Shown in pieces: positions 50,371 to 60,340 of a stretch of DNA of 64,000 nucleotides (positions are counted from its first letter, which is position 1; each line of letters begins with the position of its first letter). The DNA is taken from contig JAHITX010000079.1 of assembly GCA_018817425.1 (NCBI GenBank), forward strand, positions 1-64,000, written 5' to 3'. Under the pieces are notes generated by a model. That model made no database searches. It worked only from the letters and a program-made list of their open reading frames with translations, and was not told the DNA's origin. Origin of the DNA: Pseudomonadota bacterium. GTDB taxonomy: Bacteria > Desulfobacterota > Desulfobacteria > Desulfobacterales > RPRI01. Position numbers and translations under genes: made by a program.

Positions 50371-53300
50371 TCATTCACCTTGCATAATTTCTTCCGCAAT
50401 CATTTCAGCCTGCTTTAAAACCGTCTCAGTTGCAAGTTTCTGCATGTCCGGCGGATAGCCATACTGTCGCAGGGTTCTTTTAACTATGACTTTAAGTTTT
50501 GCCTTAACACTTTCCTTGATAGTCCAATCAATTGAAGCATTCTGCCTCACTTTTTCAAAAAGCACTACGGCAAGTTCCCTTAATTTGTCTTTTCCCATTA
50601 CCTCAAGGGCACTTTTATTATTGGCGATAGCAGTATAGAAGGCATACTCGAAATCAGAAAGCCCCATTTCTTTAGGTTCTTTATCCTTTTCTTGAATGTC
50701 TTTGCCTAAAGCGATAAGTTCTTCAATGACTTCAGCAGCGGTAATAATTTTGTTGTGATATCTTTTTATGGAATTTTCCAGCATTTCCATTAAAGATTTG
50801 CCCTGAATCAGGTTCTTTTTAATTCTTGCTTTTATCTCGTCATTTAATAGTTTCTTCAGGACTTCCAGAGCAATGTTCTTATGCTCCATATTCTTGACTT
50901 CCAGAAGAAATTCTTCAGAAAGAATGGAAATATCCGGCTTTTTAATCCCGGCTGCATCAAAAACATCAATTACCTTTTCACTCACCAAGGCTTTATCAAT
51001 AACTTGTCTTATTGCTGTTTCAATGTCTTCATCTGTCCTGCCTGTGCCGGTACTATCGAATTTAGCCAGGCGCGCTTTGACTGCCTGAAAAAATGCAACC
51101 TCCTCTTTTACATCCATTGCCTGTTCATGGGGAATGGCAATAGCGAATCCCTGGGATAATGCGATAACCTCATTGATATATCTTTTCTTCCCGTTTTCCA
51201 GGCCAAGTATATGTTCTTCCGCCGCCAGAATTAACGAAAGCTTTGTCCTCGTATCCGACTCAAAATAATTCTCATAAGAAAAGCCATAAAACATCTGTGA
51301 AACGATCTCCAGTTTCTCCAGCATCATCTGTACCGCTTTTTCCTGAGTAATGGCCGGGTCACCCTTGCCTCCACTGTCCGAGTAAAAAGACAATGCCTTC
51401 TTCAAATCCGAAGCAATGCCAAGATAATCCACCACTAACCCGCCGGGTTTGTCCTTATAAACCCTGTTTACACGGGCGATGGCCTGCATAAGGTTATGGC
51501 CTTTCATGGGTTTGTCAATGTAAAGCGTATGCATGGACGGTACATCAAAACCGGTAAGCCACATATCACGCACAATAACCAGCCTGAGATTATCTTCCGG
51601 GTCTTTCATCCGGTCTGCCAACACCCTCCGCTGTTCTTTTGTCGTATGATGTTTAGCTATTTTAGGGCCGTCGGAGGATGCTGATGTCATGACCACTTTT
51701 ATAGCGCCTTTTTTCAGATCGTCACTATGCCAAGCAGGCCTTATGTCGATTATTTGCTTATATAAATCGGCTGCAATACGGCGGGACATGGCAACAACCA
51801 TTGCCTTGCCTTCAGGAAATATTTCCTGCCGCTGTTCAAAATGATCAATAATATCCTGTGCAATCTGTTTTATCCGGTTTTCACTGCCTACAAGCGCTTC
51901 CAGTTGCGTCCATTTTGCCTTCGCTTTTTGCGTATCGGTAAGGTCTTCCTGGTCAAGCTCAGTATCAAGTTCGGCAACAAGCTTTTTGCCTTCTTCGCTC
52001 AGATTTATTTTAGCCAGTCTGCTTTCATAATATATTTTGACCGTTGCACCGTCTTCTACTGCCTGTAAAATATCATAAACATCAACATAATTTCCAAAAA
52101 CTGCCGGGGTGTTTACATCATCGCTTTCAATAGGCGTTCCGGTGAAACCAAGATAGGTTGCTTGGGGCAGGGCATCCCGCAAATACTTTGCAAACCCGTA
52201 CACTACCTTTTTACCGATAACATTTCCGTTCTTGTCCTTGTCATCTATTGTTTTGGCCTTAAAGCCGTACTGTGTCCTATGGGCTTCATCAGCAATGACA
52301 ATGATATTTTCCCGTTCAGATAGTGTTTCGTAAACATTGCCTTCCTCAGGCTGAAATTTCTGAATGGTAGTAAAAATCACTCCGCCGGAGGTAACCTTAA
52401 GTACCTTTTTCAAATGCCCCCGGTCTTCAGCCTGAACCGGCTCCTGCCGGAGTAGTTGCTTTGATGCGGCAAAGGTATCAAACAGTTGGTCGTCCAGATC
52501 GTTTCTGTCGGTAATAACTACGACCGTTGGATTATCCATGACAAGAACAATTTTACCGGTATAAAAAACCATAGACAGTGATTTGCCGCTTCCCTGTGTG
52601 TGCCAGACCACCCCGCCTTTTCTGTCGTTCACGGGTTGAGAGCCCACTCCCACAAGTCCATAACTTGCGGGTGATTCCTTTATCTCAAGCCTGTCCGATA
52701 TTTCTTTTTTGGTTCTATGGTAACCGGATGCCCGAAGAGTTGATTCCACAGCCCTGTTGACAGCATAATACTGGTGATACGAAGCAAGCTTCTTCACAGT
52801 TTGAATGGCGATAATCCCGGTTTCTCTATCTTCTTTTTTGGTTTTTTCAAAAACAATGAAATGGCGGATAAGATCCAGCAGCGTTTTCTTATCAAGCATT
52901 CCCTTGATCAGGGTTTCCAACTGGCCTATTAATGGTGAGGCTTCAACCTTTCCATCAGCTGTCTTCCAGGACATAAAACGAGTGAATCCTGCGGAAACAG
53001 AACCGGCTTTGGCTTCCAGACCATCGGAAATAACCATAATGCCGTTATATGTAAATAGGCTGGGGATTGCCTGTTTGTATGTTTGGAACTGCCTGAAGGC
53101 CGATTTGACCGTTGCGTTTTCATCAGCAGGGTTTTTTAGTTCGATAACAACAAGTGGCAAGCCGTTTACAAACAGAACCACATCAGGACGTTTGTTGACA
53201 TTGTTTTCAATTACCGTGAACTGGTTAGCTACAAGAAAATCATTGTTTTCCGGATTTTCGAAATCAACAAGCCAGACAAGATCACCCCGACTGTGGCCGC

Positions 53301-53610
53301 CTTTTCTAATGGTTACATTGATGCCCTCAGTCAGCAGTCGATGGAAAGCTTCATTATTTGCTATAAGTTCGGGGGAATGAATCCGTTGGATCTGCTTGAT
53401 AGCATCTTCTCTGATATCTGCCGGTATTGATGGGTTGATTCTGCCGATGGCTGTCCGAAGCCGCTCCAAAAGCAGTACTTCTTCAAAGGATTCACGTTCC
53501 GGGGTTTCGCTGTCAGGGGCGATAGACGGAGCGTAGATATATTGATAGCCGGATTTTTCCAGCAGTTCGATGGCGAATTTTTCGATTTCAGATTCGGTAA
53601 TTTTATTCAT
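50371..53610 (-). CDS. hsdR: type I restriction enzyme, R subunit HsdR
   Basis: ATP-driven DNA translocase and nuclease of a type I restriction-modification system, 1079 residues. The N-terminal nuclease domain (HSDR_N) has RPDVVLFVNGLPLVVIELK, a PD-(D/E)xK site. The SF2 motor has Walker A HTQGSGKS near residue 338, the DEAH box (VIADEAHRTQYG), and GFTGTPIE. A DUF3387-type C-terminal domain is present. The start ATG has an N-terminal helix typical of HsdR. Between hsdR and hsdS in the transcript order are ietS, ietA and the Abi_C gene, so the hsd genes are split but all in one direction. Confidence 0.95.
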   Translation of the reverse strand: MNKITESEIEKFAIELLEKSGYQYIYAPSIAPDSETPERESFEEVLLLERLRTAIGRINPSIPADIREDAIKQIQRIHSPELIANNEAFHRLLTEGINVTIRKGGHSRGDLVWLVDFENPENNDFLVANQFTVIENNVNKRPDVVLFVNGLPLVVIELKNPADENATVKSAFRQFQTYKQAIPSLFTYNGIMVISDGLEAKAGSVSAGFTRFMSWKTADGKVEASPLIGQLETLIKGMLDKKTLLDLIRHFIVFEKTKKEDRETGIIAIQTVKKLASYHQYYAVNRAVESTLRASGYHRTKKEISDRLEIKESPASYGLVGVGSQPVNDRKGGVVWHTQGSGKSLSMVFYTGKIVLVMDNPTVVVITDRNDLDDQLFDTFAASKQLLRQEPVQAEDRGHLKKVLKVTSGGVIFTTIQKFQPEEGNVYETLSERENIIVIADEAHRTQYGFKAKTIDDKDKNGNVIGKKVVYGFAKYLRDALPQATYLGFTGTPIESDDVNTPAVFGNYVDVYDILQAVEDGATVKIYYESRLAKINLSEEGKKLVAELDTELDQEDLTDTQKAKAKWTQLEALVGSENRIKQIAQDIIDHFEQRQEIFPEGKAMVVAMSRRIAADLYKQIIDIRPAWHSDDLKKGAIKVVMTSASSDGPKIAKHHTTKEQRRVLADRMKDPEDNLRLVIVRDMWLTGFDVPSMHTLYIDKPMKGHNLMQAIARVNRVYKDKPGGLVVDYLGIASDLKKALSFYSDSGGKGDPAITQEKAVQMMLEKLEIVSQMFYGFSYENYFESDTRTKLSLILAAEEHILGLENGKKRYINEVIALSQGFAIAIPHEQAMDVKEEVAFFQAVKARLAKFDSTGTGRTDEDIETAIRQVIDKALVSEKVIDVFDAAGIKKPDISILSEEFLLEVKNMEHKNIALEVLKKLLNDEIKARIKKNLIQGKSLMEMLENSIKRYHNKIITAAEVIEELIALGKDIQEKDKEPKEMGLSDFEYAFYTAIANNKSALEVMGKDKLRELAVVLFEKVRQNASIDWTIKESVKAKLKVIVKRTLRQYGYPPDMQKLATETVLKQAEMIAEEIMQGE

Positions 53611-53633
53611 AATGATAAATACCTCGTTATGTA

Positions 53634-56054
53634 CTAAACCCGAACCCTTGTTTGAATATTTGTCCTTATTTCATTATAAAGTGCTATTTCCTTCTCATGT
53701 TCAAATACTACAGAAATACAGTAGTCCTGCATCCTGTTCTCATCAGTAATCCATTTATTAAAATTAAGCAGGACTAGTGAAATTGGAGTTGCAGGAATAC
53801 TCTTGGGTTGTCGCTTGTATTCCTTCCATGCTTTTTGATGGCAACCGGCCTTTCTTGTGTTTCCGCCAGGGAAGAAATCGATTTCAAATTTTTTTAATGC
53901 TTCCGGTACCCCAAGTTCCTCTGCTTGTTCAGTGAGTATGCCGTATTTTTCCATTAATATTTGAGGATTGATCGAATGGAAAAGATGAAATTCCATTCGG
54001 TTCCCCAGATAGCTGTCTCCACGAGTAAGGCGGGTTTCAGGATTGAAGGTAAGGGCAACCATTATTTTCTTTTTTCCTTCTTCGGAAAAGAAGATATCGG
54101 GAAGCTGGAGGGAATAAATCTTCATCTGATTTAATCCGATTTGTCCTTCATCCCAGAGAACCACCCTGTTGCTAAATGAAAACATAGCTCTTTCAAAGCT
54201 ACTCAACCCATAACCGCAAATAGATAGATGAGCTGCTTCAGCAGTTTTTTTATTAGCAGTTTGATAAAAGTTTTTACTTGGACTGTAAGGATAATCCGCA
54301 CCAATAAGTAGCATATTTTTAATGAAATTACCTGACCTTTGTGGAAAATTATTTATAATCTTCCCAGCAAGATGAGCCACTTTAGGAGCTGAAAAACTGG
54401 TCCAGCAATCATATTGAATAATGTCTTCGGTTGTTCGATTATTTAATAGAGCAATTTTTCCACCTCTATCCTCGTCAATTCTTCCATGGTTATCAAATAA
54501 GATGAGATTGCCGCCATATTCGACAAGTTCAGGTTTTATCATGCCATTAATACCAAATCCTGTTCTTGTGAAAGGTGAAGGCTGATCTTCACTCGCAACA
54601 GCCGTTTTTATCTGTTCAGCGCCATATCGTTCTTGCTCGATCCGCGCCTCTCCCGCTATTGAGCCTACTGTCAAAGCAAGTGATGATGTAGCTGGATTTA
54701 TAATGTTGAAATCGGGATTTTCTGTTAAATAAACAGGATAGTTTGAGGTAATCTCTTCGATGGTGGAATAGATATCCGAGGGTCTCTGATTGCCGGCTGA
54801 AACAACAAAAACGACATTTGGAAATTGAAAAGCCAGTTCATCAATTAAAGCGGCAAGCGGTAATTGCCTGTCATAATTTTTATGCCAGACTTCATTGCTA
54901 TTTCCAAGTGAAATATTGACCACTCTTATGTGATATTCCGCATTAGATAAAAAACTCTCGACAGCATCTTTTAATTGATGCTCAACAAGTTTCTCCGGAT
55001 CATATATTGCTGAAACCGTACCTCTCATTTCGTTTCTTTCCGCATACATTACTTTGGCGGAAAAAATCCAGTTGGATGGTGTAAAGTTGTTTATATCAAG
55101 ACAATTTTCAACATCACCATATGCGGCACAACCCGCCACAGCAGTGCCATGTCCGACGGTGTCTTGAATTTGGGGTTCTCCCGTTTGAAAATTTTCTTCC
55201 CCGCCGATGCATTTTTCAAGCATCGGGTGATTTGAGATAATGCCGGAATCAATAATCAAAATACCATGTGCAGCCTCATCAGGTTCATGAAATTCTATGT
55301 TGGAGATATCCGGTCGCGTATATTCAAATGGGTTGAATCGGAGAACAGAAGGCCGATCAGCTCTGGATATTTCCTTGAGATCTATGATTTCATCAAATAT
55401 AGCCGCTGATAGTTTAGCCCTCACAAGTACAAATGTTTTTGATATTAGGGTGTCGGTAATACGGAATTGACTCAAGTCGGAATAAGTCTGTTTTAGTTCA
55501 TTGATAAATCTTTCGTTTTTCTGTGGATCAGTCATCCGCCATAATTCTATGTCAATAAATTCCGGGGTTTCACCTAATGGCTTTTCACTTAACCCTTTTC
55601 CGATCTTTTTTCCCCTGGGGATATCCTGGAAGGAATCAATAGCATTAAAAAAATCATATTTAAGTCCCTCCTCACTGCCATATGTTGCAAGATTGGACTT
55701 GAATTGGCTCAACGTATCGTCATCGCTGAAAACAACCCAATACCCCTTCCTGTTTTCAGCAACCGAAAGTACGTGGATTCCCATGGATAAAAGTATTTTC
55801 TCAAAAGCATCAGGTGATACGCTCTGATTTATTTCAATTTCATAGATTAAGGATGGGCTAATTCTGCCGGAAAATTTATTCTTTAACGCAGAAAATGATT
55901 GAACAATTTCTTCTGCTTTTTGTTTTGACTCTTGTGAGAAGGCTGCTTTTGTTCTCCCACCTGGAATATTATAACCACCACCTCCGCCCCTTTTCTGCCG
56001 TTCTAAATTGCCACTATAAATTGGAAGTTTCAAATGGTCATATTTTTCCATCAA
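53634..56054 (-). CDS. subtilisin-like serine protease (IetS-like)
   Basis: An 806-residue S8 peptidase without a signal peptide, so cytoplasmic. The triad is visible: Asp in ILIIDSGI, His in VGHGTAVAG, Ser in SFSAPKVAH. The N-terminal ~250 residues and the C-terminal ~200 residues are unlike secreted subtilisins. The ATG overlaps the stop of the AAA-ATPase gene by 4 bp. This pairing is that of IetA/IetS, described as a plasmid-stability toxin-antitoxin pair in Agrobacterium and later counted among anti-phage genes. Homology to IetS itself cannot be confirmed without search. Confidence 0.88.
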   Translation of the reverse strand: MMEKYDHLKLPIYSGNLERQKRGGGGGYNIPGGRTKAAFSQESKQKAEEIVQSFSALKNKFSGRISPSLIYEIEINQSVSPDAFEKILLSMGIHVLSVAENRKGYWVVFSDDDTLSQFKSNLATYGSEEGLKYDFFNAIDSFQDIPRGKKIGKGLSEKPLGETPEFIDIELWRMTDPQKNERFINELKQTYSDLSQFRITDTLISKTFVLVRAKLSAAIFDEIIDLKEISRADRPSVLRFNPFEYTRPDISNIEFHEPDEAAHGILIIDSGIISNHPMLEKCIGGEENFQTGEPQIQDTVGHGTAVAGCAAYGDVENCLDINNFTPSNWIFSAKVMYAERNEMRGTVSAIYDPEKLVEHQLKDAVESFLSNAEYHIRVVNISLGNSNEVWHKNYDRQLPLAALIDELAFQFPNVVFVVSAGNQRPSDIYSTIEEITSNYPVYLTENPDFNIINPATSSLALTVGSIAGEARIEQERYGAEQIKTAVASEDQPSPFTRTGFGINGMIKPELVEYGGNLILFDNHGRIDEDRGGKIALLNNRTTEDIIQYDCWTSFSAPKVAHLAGKIINNFPQRSGNFIKNMLLIGADYPYSPSKNFYQTANKKTAEAAHLSICGYGLSSFERAMFSFSNRVVLWDEGQIGLNQMKIYSLQLPDIFFSEEGKKKIMVALTFNPETRLTRGDSYLGNRMEFHLFHSINPQILMEKYGILTEQAEELGVPEALKKFEIDFFPGGNTRKAGCHQKAWKEYKRQPKSIPATPISLVLLNFNKWITDENRMQDYCISVVFEHEKEIALYNEIRTNIQTRVRV

Positions 56055-57067
56055 TTATCCCCCATTTGATTATTTTTCACCTTTTCTCTGCGGCTGAATT
56101 TATTGATTGCTTTTTCAATGTCGTTTTGTCCAAGACAATTTCTTGAATCAAGAATTGATAATTTCATAGCTTCTTCAGTAATCATCTTGATATCGGCAGG
56201 AGAAAGCCCCTGAGTCATATTGACTGCTTTTGGCAAATTAATATCAGGATCTTTTTTAATTGGTCTCAGATAGAGTTCAAATAATGCTTTCCTTATATTT
56301 TCATCGGGAAGTTCGTAGTAAATGACATCATCAAAACGCCGCCATATTGCCGGATCAAGCATGTATTGATGATTGGTTGCGGCCAGTATTATGCTGTCAC
56401 CCTTGATATTATCGAGCATTTGAAGAAAGTTATTGACAACCCTCTTTATTTCTCCGTGTTCGTGCTTGTCGTCTCTGTTTTTACCAATGATGTCAAACTC
56501 ATCAAAAAGAGTTATCCACGTTCCACTTTCAACAAAATCGAAAACCCTCCTTAGATTTGAAGCCGTTTCGCCAAGATACGATGAAATAATTGCGTCAAAC
56601 CTGATATACACCAGTGGGATTTGCAGAACGGAACTGATTATACGTGCCGAAAAGGTTTTTCCCGTACCAGGCTTGCCGCAAAGAAGAATCTTCCTTTTAT
56701 TCTGAAGATTATAGGTCGCGAAAATATCCGCGTCTTTAAATTCCCTGATAATTTGCTCCAACTGTTGTTTTGTTTCCGGCGAGATTAACAGGCTGGCCAT
56801 ACTGATATCAAAATGTTGTATTTCGAGTAACGGAAAACCTTTTTCCGTATCCCTCGGAATTGGCTGCGTGTTCTTAAACCGTTTTTCTCTTTCCGAAGAA
56901 CTGTTTGCAGCGTAAAGAGCCTTTTCCAGCTCTTTTGCTACCATAGTGTGCTTTTTCCTTTTTTCGTGTTCGATATATTCCCGTGCCGCCTGAATAAAAG
57001 CCTCGTTATCTTTATCGTTAAAGGATAAAAACAATTTTTTTATTAAATCAGAGGTGGTCATCAACAT
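56051..57067 (-). CDS. AAA-ATPase partner of the subtilase (IetA-like)
   Basis: A 338-residue AAA protein of the spastin/FtsH-like type: Walker A GKPGTGKT, Walker B SGTWITLFDEFD, sensor I LAATNHQYMLDPAIWRRFDD with the second arginine motif. A C-terminal helical region (LSPADIKMITEEAMKLSI) follows, plus an N-terminal ~90-residue charged domain. It probably acts on the protease encoded next (4-bp overlap), in the IetA role. Start choice between MLM and MTT is open and makes no change to the domains. Confidence 0.88.
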   Translation of the reverse strand: MLMTTSDLIKKLFLSFNDKDNEAFIQAAREYIEHEKRKKHTMVAKELEKALYAANSSSEREKRFKNTQPIPRDTEKGFPLLEIQHFDISMASLLISPETKQQLEQIIREFKDADIFATYNLQNKRKILLCGKPGTGKTFSARIISSVLQIPLVYIRFDAIISSYLGETASNLRRVFDFVESGTWITLFDEFDIIGKNRDDKHEHGEIKRVVNNFLQMLDNIKGDSIILAATNHQYMLDPAIWRRFDDVIYYELPDENIRKALFELYLRPIKKDPDINLPKAVNMTQGLSPADIKMITEEAMKLSILDSRNCLGQNDIEKAINKFSRREKVKNNQMGDN

Positions 57068-57110
57068 TCCTCCTTGAGTGCAAATTTAATTATTGCCCCT
57101 TTTGTTTTAC

Positions 57111-57755
57111 TCATTCTACATCACCTGAAAAACTTTTGTTTTCAGCTACATAAGCCAGATAATCGACACTAAAGAGAACTTCACTTGCCGGAAAAGAATA
57201 ATTACCCATTATAAATTCACCGTATAAATCATCCCAGAAGTCATTGAATGATTCATTATCGGTATAAAGTATTTCCGCTTCTACATGCTCTGTTGTTGCA
57301 CGAGGGTTTTCATTTTCAAAGGCTCTAATTAAAAATGCAGCAACAATAACCGTTGTATCAATCAGAAATTCTTTCGTTAGTTCATCAACTTTATTGTTTC
57401 TTTCTTTTAACTCTTCCAAGGATTTACCGTGAGAGGTTGTGCCAATTTCATTTCTGAGATTTCCCATCTGCTGTCCGATGGTCGCCAGTGCTGTAGAAAT
57501 CCGCATAACCAGATTATCGCTTGAATAGCCAATAGCGGTAAACGCTTTTTTCATCACGACGTTAATGCTCGTAACCTCCCCAAGCACAATACTTTTGGAA
57601 TTACAAATTTCCTTGCCAATTGTTTCCAAAAGAGCTTTTGCATTTTCTACGGCATGACTGAAATCAGTATTTGTATGAGCTTCGATGCGGTCTGTGTAGG
57701 TGGTCAATTCCGACCACCTGCCGTATTGCCCGATTATTTTTTTCAGCCGTTCCAT
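57111..57755 (-). CDS. Abi_C-like (abortive infection) protein
   Basis: A 214-residue protein. The middle reads NAKALLETIGKEIC...VLGEVTSINVVMKKAF, then LATIGQQMGNLRNEIGTTSHGK and IVAAFLIRAFE, which is the pattern of the abortive-infection C-terminal (Abi_C) domain with its LRNxxGxxHG motif. It is encoded between hsdS and ietA on the same strand, with gaps of 12 and 43 bp. A defence role is supported by place and domain only. Confidence 0.72.
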   Translation of the reverse strand: MERLKKIIGQYGRWSELTTYTDRIEAHTNTDFSHAVENAKALLETIGKEICNSKSIVLGEVTSINVVMKKAFTAIGYSSDNLVMRISTALATIGQQMGNLRNEIGTTSHGKSLEELKERNNKVDELTKEFLIDTTVIVAAFLIRAFENENPRATTEHVEAEILYTDNESFNDFWDDLYGEFIMGNYSFPASEVLFSVDYLAYVAENKSFSGDVE

Positions 57756-57767
57756 TATTATGCCGCC

Positions 57768-58916
57768 TTAACTTTCATAATATGCAACCCTTATTTCCCC
57801 ACTCATCAGTCGGGGTAGTAGTGTGTCGAGGAGTTTTTTAAGGGTGAGAATTTGAGCTTGGTTTTTATTTATTTTTTTGAAAAATGAACCCATTTGTTTA
57901 TTAAACGCTGTAACCAAATCTTCAGGAAATTTTGGAAAACCTAATGATTTTAAATTTCCTTGGTTGATTTTAGGTTGGACAGCACCTGTAACAATCTCAT
58001 CAATATTTTTTTTCCTAAGATAATTCCAGAGAAAAAAATTACTATAAGGTGTTTTCGCTTTGATAACGTGGGTATGATTATTTACCCAAAACTTTCCAGT
58101 TGTATATTGTAAAATTGGATACCCCTCATTTGTCCTGACCGTTCCATCTTCGCCAAGTAGGATATACTCACCGTCAAAAATATAATCATTAATATAGTCC
58201 ATAACGCTAGCAGCCCCATAGTAAGGAAATAATTGCCCATCTTTTTTCTTGTCTCTTTCCATTTTTGATAAAGGAATTCTTAAATGGTCAAATATTTCGA
58301 TAACATCACCTAATACTCCCTCTTCCCAATCCTCTTTTGCTTCCTCCACAAACCACTGTCTGAAAAGGGTTTCAGCCATAGCTTCGAAGGTTTTGTTCTG
58401 GCGGTGGAGCAGGTCTATTTTGTCATCGAGGCTGGAAAGGACGGAGGCAATGGCTTTTTGTTCGGGAAGAGAGGGAATAGGGAAAAGAACGTTCTGGAAT
58501 GTACCGAGGTTAATATTATCTTGCACAGAACCTTCGCCAACGTGCTTCAACTCCTTCTGAAAAAAAATGAGCGTATAATAAATAAAGTTTAAATCAGCTA
58601 ATTGATCATTGGGAATAAACCCCAACACACTGTCAGGAAAACAAGCATCAAATGAAAGAATAGCAAGTTCTGCAATATTTGCAGCGATAGTAATACAAAG
58701 GGTACCTTTGGGCCACAGCTTGCTCTGCTCTAAACCTTCCTCATTATAAGTCTGTTCAAACTTAGTAATATATTTTCTAGCCTCTCGTATTTCACCTGTT
58801 TGAATGAAAGGATATCTTCCACCATAAAGGTGAAAGGCGTACCTTGGTCTATGCCTTGAACGACCTCTTTGTAGTAACCCTAACTCTTCTAATTTGTATT
58901 CCTGCCACTTACCCAC
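57768..58916 (-). CDS. hsdS: type I restriction-modification specificity subunit HsdS
   Basis: Target-recognition subunit shared by HsdM and HsdR, 382 residues. Two target-recognition domains are separated by the conserved helix of the family: PIPSLPEQKAIASVLSSLDDKIDLLHRQNKTFEAMAE, and the second half ends with KINKNQAQILTLKKLLDTLLPRLMSGEIRV. The start is GTG (58,916), overlapping the end of a short ORF. Target sequence cannot be told. Confidence 0.92.
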   Translation of the reverse strand: MGKWQEYKLEELGLLQRGRSRHRPRYAFHLYGGRYPFIQTGEIREARKYITKFEQTYNEEGLEQSKLWPKGTLCITIAANIAELAILSFDACFPDSVLGFIPNDQLADLNFIYYTLIFFQKELKHVGEGSVQDNINLGTFQNVLFPIPSLPEQKAIASVLSSLDDKIDLLHRQNKTFEAMAETLFRQWFVEEAKEDWEEGVLGDVIEIFDHLRIPLSKMERDKKKDGQLFPYYGAASVMDYINDYIFDGEYILLGEDGTVRTNEGYPILQYTTGKFWVNNHTHVIKAKTPYSNFFLWNYLRKKNIDEIVTGAVQPKINQGNLKSLGFPKFPEDLVTAFNKQMGSFFKKINKNQAQILTLKKLLDTLLPRLMSGEIRVAYYES

Positions 58917-59004
58917 TAACTTTTACCTTCTTTAAATTTTCAGCAAGCAAAGCTTTTAATTGCTTATAAAACCCAGCCTGTCTGCTATATATCTGTTTAT
59001 CCAT
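58909..59004 (-). CDS. 31-residue ORF, possible leftover of an HsdM C-terminus
   Basis: ATG 59,004 to TAA 58,909. It encodes MDKQIYSRQAGFYKQ, then LKALLAENLKKVKVSG. The end LLAENLKKVKV resembles the last residues of the HsdM in this window (LIKENLKKIEI). It ends inside the start of hsdS (8-bp overlap), the place where an hsdM gene normally ends. A GAGGG lies four bases before the ATG. It may be the trace of an older hsdM-hsdS junction that the Fic gene later separated. Coding is unproven. Confidence 0.4.
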   Translation of the reverse strand: MDKQIYSRQAGFYKQLKALLAENLKKVKVSG

Positions 59005-59060
59005 ATACCCTCTTCATCCCCGAATAATCCGTCAATATCCACATCTGGTGGCTTAACCTG

Positions 59061-59104
59061 CCCTGTTTTTAATTATGGAAAATTCACCATAATTAAAAAC
59101 AGGG
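59061..59104. repeat. perfect 18-bp inverted repeat between fic and hsdS
   Basis: CCCTGTTTTTAATTATGG, eight bases, then its exact complement. The arms match 18 of 18. It lies just after the Fic stop and about 145 bp before hsdS on the minus strand. It can form a strong hairpin or serve as a binding site for a dimeric repressor. Confidence 0.75.
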
Positions 59105-59125
59105 GCTGTATATGTGCATTGGATC

Positions 59126-60256
59126 TTAAAACATCTTAACATATTCGTCGAAAGCAAAAACACGGTTGCGTTGATATCCAGTTATTTCTTTAAGAATTCC
59201 AATTGTTATAAATATCTTTACTATGTCGTTCGCAGCTTTAGGTGATAGGTTTGTCAAAGTCTGGACGTCTTTTATCGTAACCACCGGCTTAGAAAAGAGG
59301 GCATTCAGGAATGCCGAAGCCTGTTTTGTTCTTTTTCCAAGCGCAAGTATTTTCTCACTCTCAAGGGAAGCTTTCAAATCAGTAATTTTTTTAAGCGTAG
59401 TCATTGCGTTTTCTGCTGTTTGGATAACACCGGTCAGAAAGAACTTTATCCATTGACCAAGATCATTTTTTGTGCGGACAAAAGTCAAATTGTCATAATA
59501 CTGTGTCTTATTCTTTTCAAAAAAATCTGAGAGATACAAAAGCGGTTTTTCAAGAATACCACTGCTGACAAGATATAAAGTAATGAGCAGCCTCCCGATT
59601 CTGCCATTACCATCCAAAAAGGGATGTATTGTTTCGAATTGATAATGGACAATAGCGATGCGGATAAGATGAGGAATTTTAATATCGGTATTATGAAGAA
59701 ACAATTCCAGGTCGGACAACAATTCAGGTAATTCCGTATGAGCCGGAGGAATAAATACTGCATCAGATAGACTTGCCCCGCCAATCCAGTTTTGAGACTG
59801 CCTGAATTCACCTGGGCTTCTACGTTCACCTCTTCCACTTGAAAGAAGAATCTTATGGGTGTTTTTGATAAGTCGGTTTGATAAAGGCAGTGTCTTTAAC
59901 TCTTCTATAGCTGTGTTCATAGCCAAAACATAATTGTTTACTTCCTTCCAATCATCCCGTTTTTCCGGTTTTATCTCTTTTTCTTCAATGAGAGCGTCTT
60001 CTAAGTTAGTTTGTGTTCCTTCTATTCGACTCGATAAAACCGCTTCTTTAAAAATATGCATCATGATGAACATATCAGTGTTAGGAACAAATCGGGAAAA
60101 GGAGTTTAATCCTCCGAGTTGTAACGAGGCTTTTTCGAGAAGCTCGTTAATTACTTCATCTGTCCAGAAAAAGGTATGGTTAATCTTTTCCGGTAAAAAA
60201 TATTTGTATTGATAGCCTTTTCTTTGTATTCCTGACCTAAAATCTTTAATGTTCAT
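59126..60256 (-). CDS. Fic-domain AMP-transferase-like protein 1
   Basis: A 376-residue Fic protein. The active-site loop HPFLDGNGRIGR is at 211-222. The inhibitory helix of class II Fic proteins, SSRIEGT (75-81), lies before the Fic core, so the enzyme is self-inhibited. A C-terminal winged helix (TIKDVQTLTNLSPKAANDIVKIF) suggests DNA binding. I start at ATG 60,256 because a GGAG site lies seven bases upstream; the longer frame has none. It sits between hsdM and hsdS, on the same strand, in the middle of the restriction operon. Confidence 0.9.
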   Translation of the reverse strand: MNIKDFRSGIQRKGYQYKYFLPEKINHTFFWTDEVINELLEKASLQLGGLNSFSRFVPNTDMFIMMHIFKEAVLSSRIEGTQTNLEDALIEEKEIKPEKRDDWKEVNNYVLAMNTAIEELKTLPLSNRLIKNTHKILLSSGRGERRSPGEFRQSQNWIGGASLSDAVFIPPAHTELPELLSDLELFLHNTDIKIPHLIRIAIVHYQFETIHPFLDGNGRIGRLLITLYLVSSGILEKPLLYLSDFFEKNKTQYYDNLTFVRTKNDLGQWIKFFLTGVIQTAENAMTTLKKITDLKASLESEKILALGKRTKQASAFLNALFSKPVVTIKDVQTLTNLSPKAANDIVKIFITIGILKEITGYQRNRVFAFDEYVKMF

Positions 60257-60340
60257 TTTAGACTCCAAGGTAAAATAAAACATTTCTTATTTTACTTTAA
60301 GCCATTAAGATAAAATAAGAGAAAATTTACCATTACCTTT

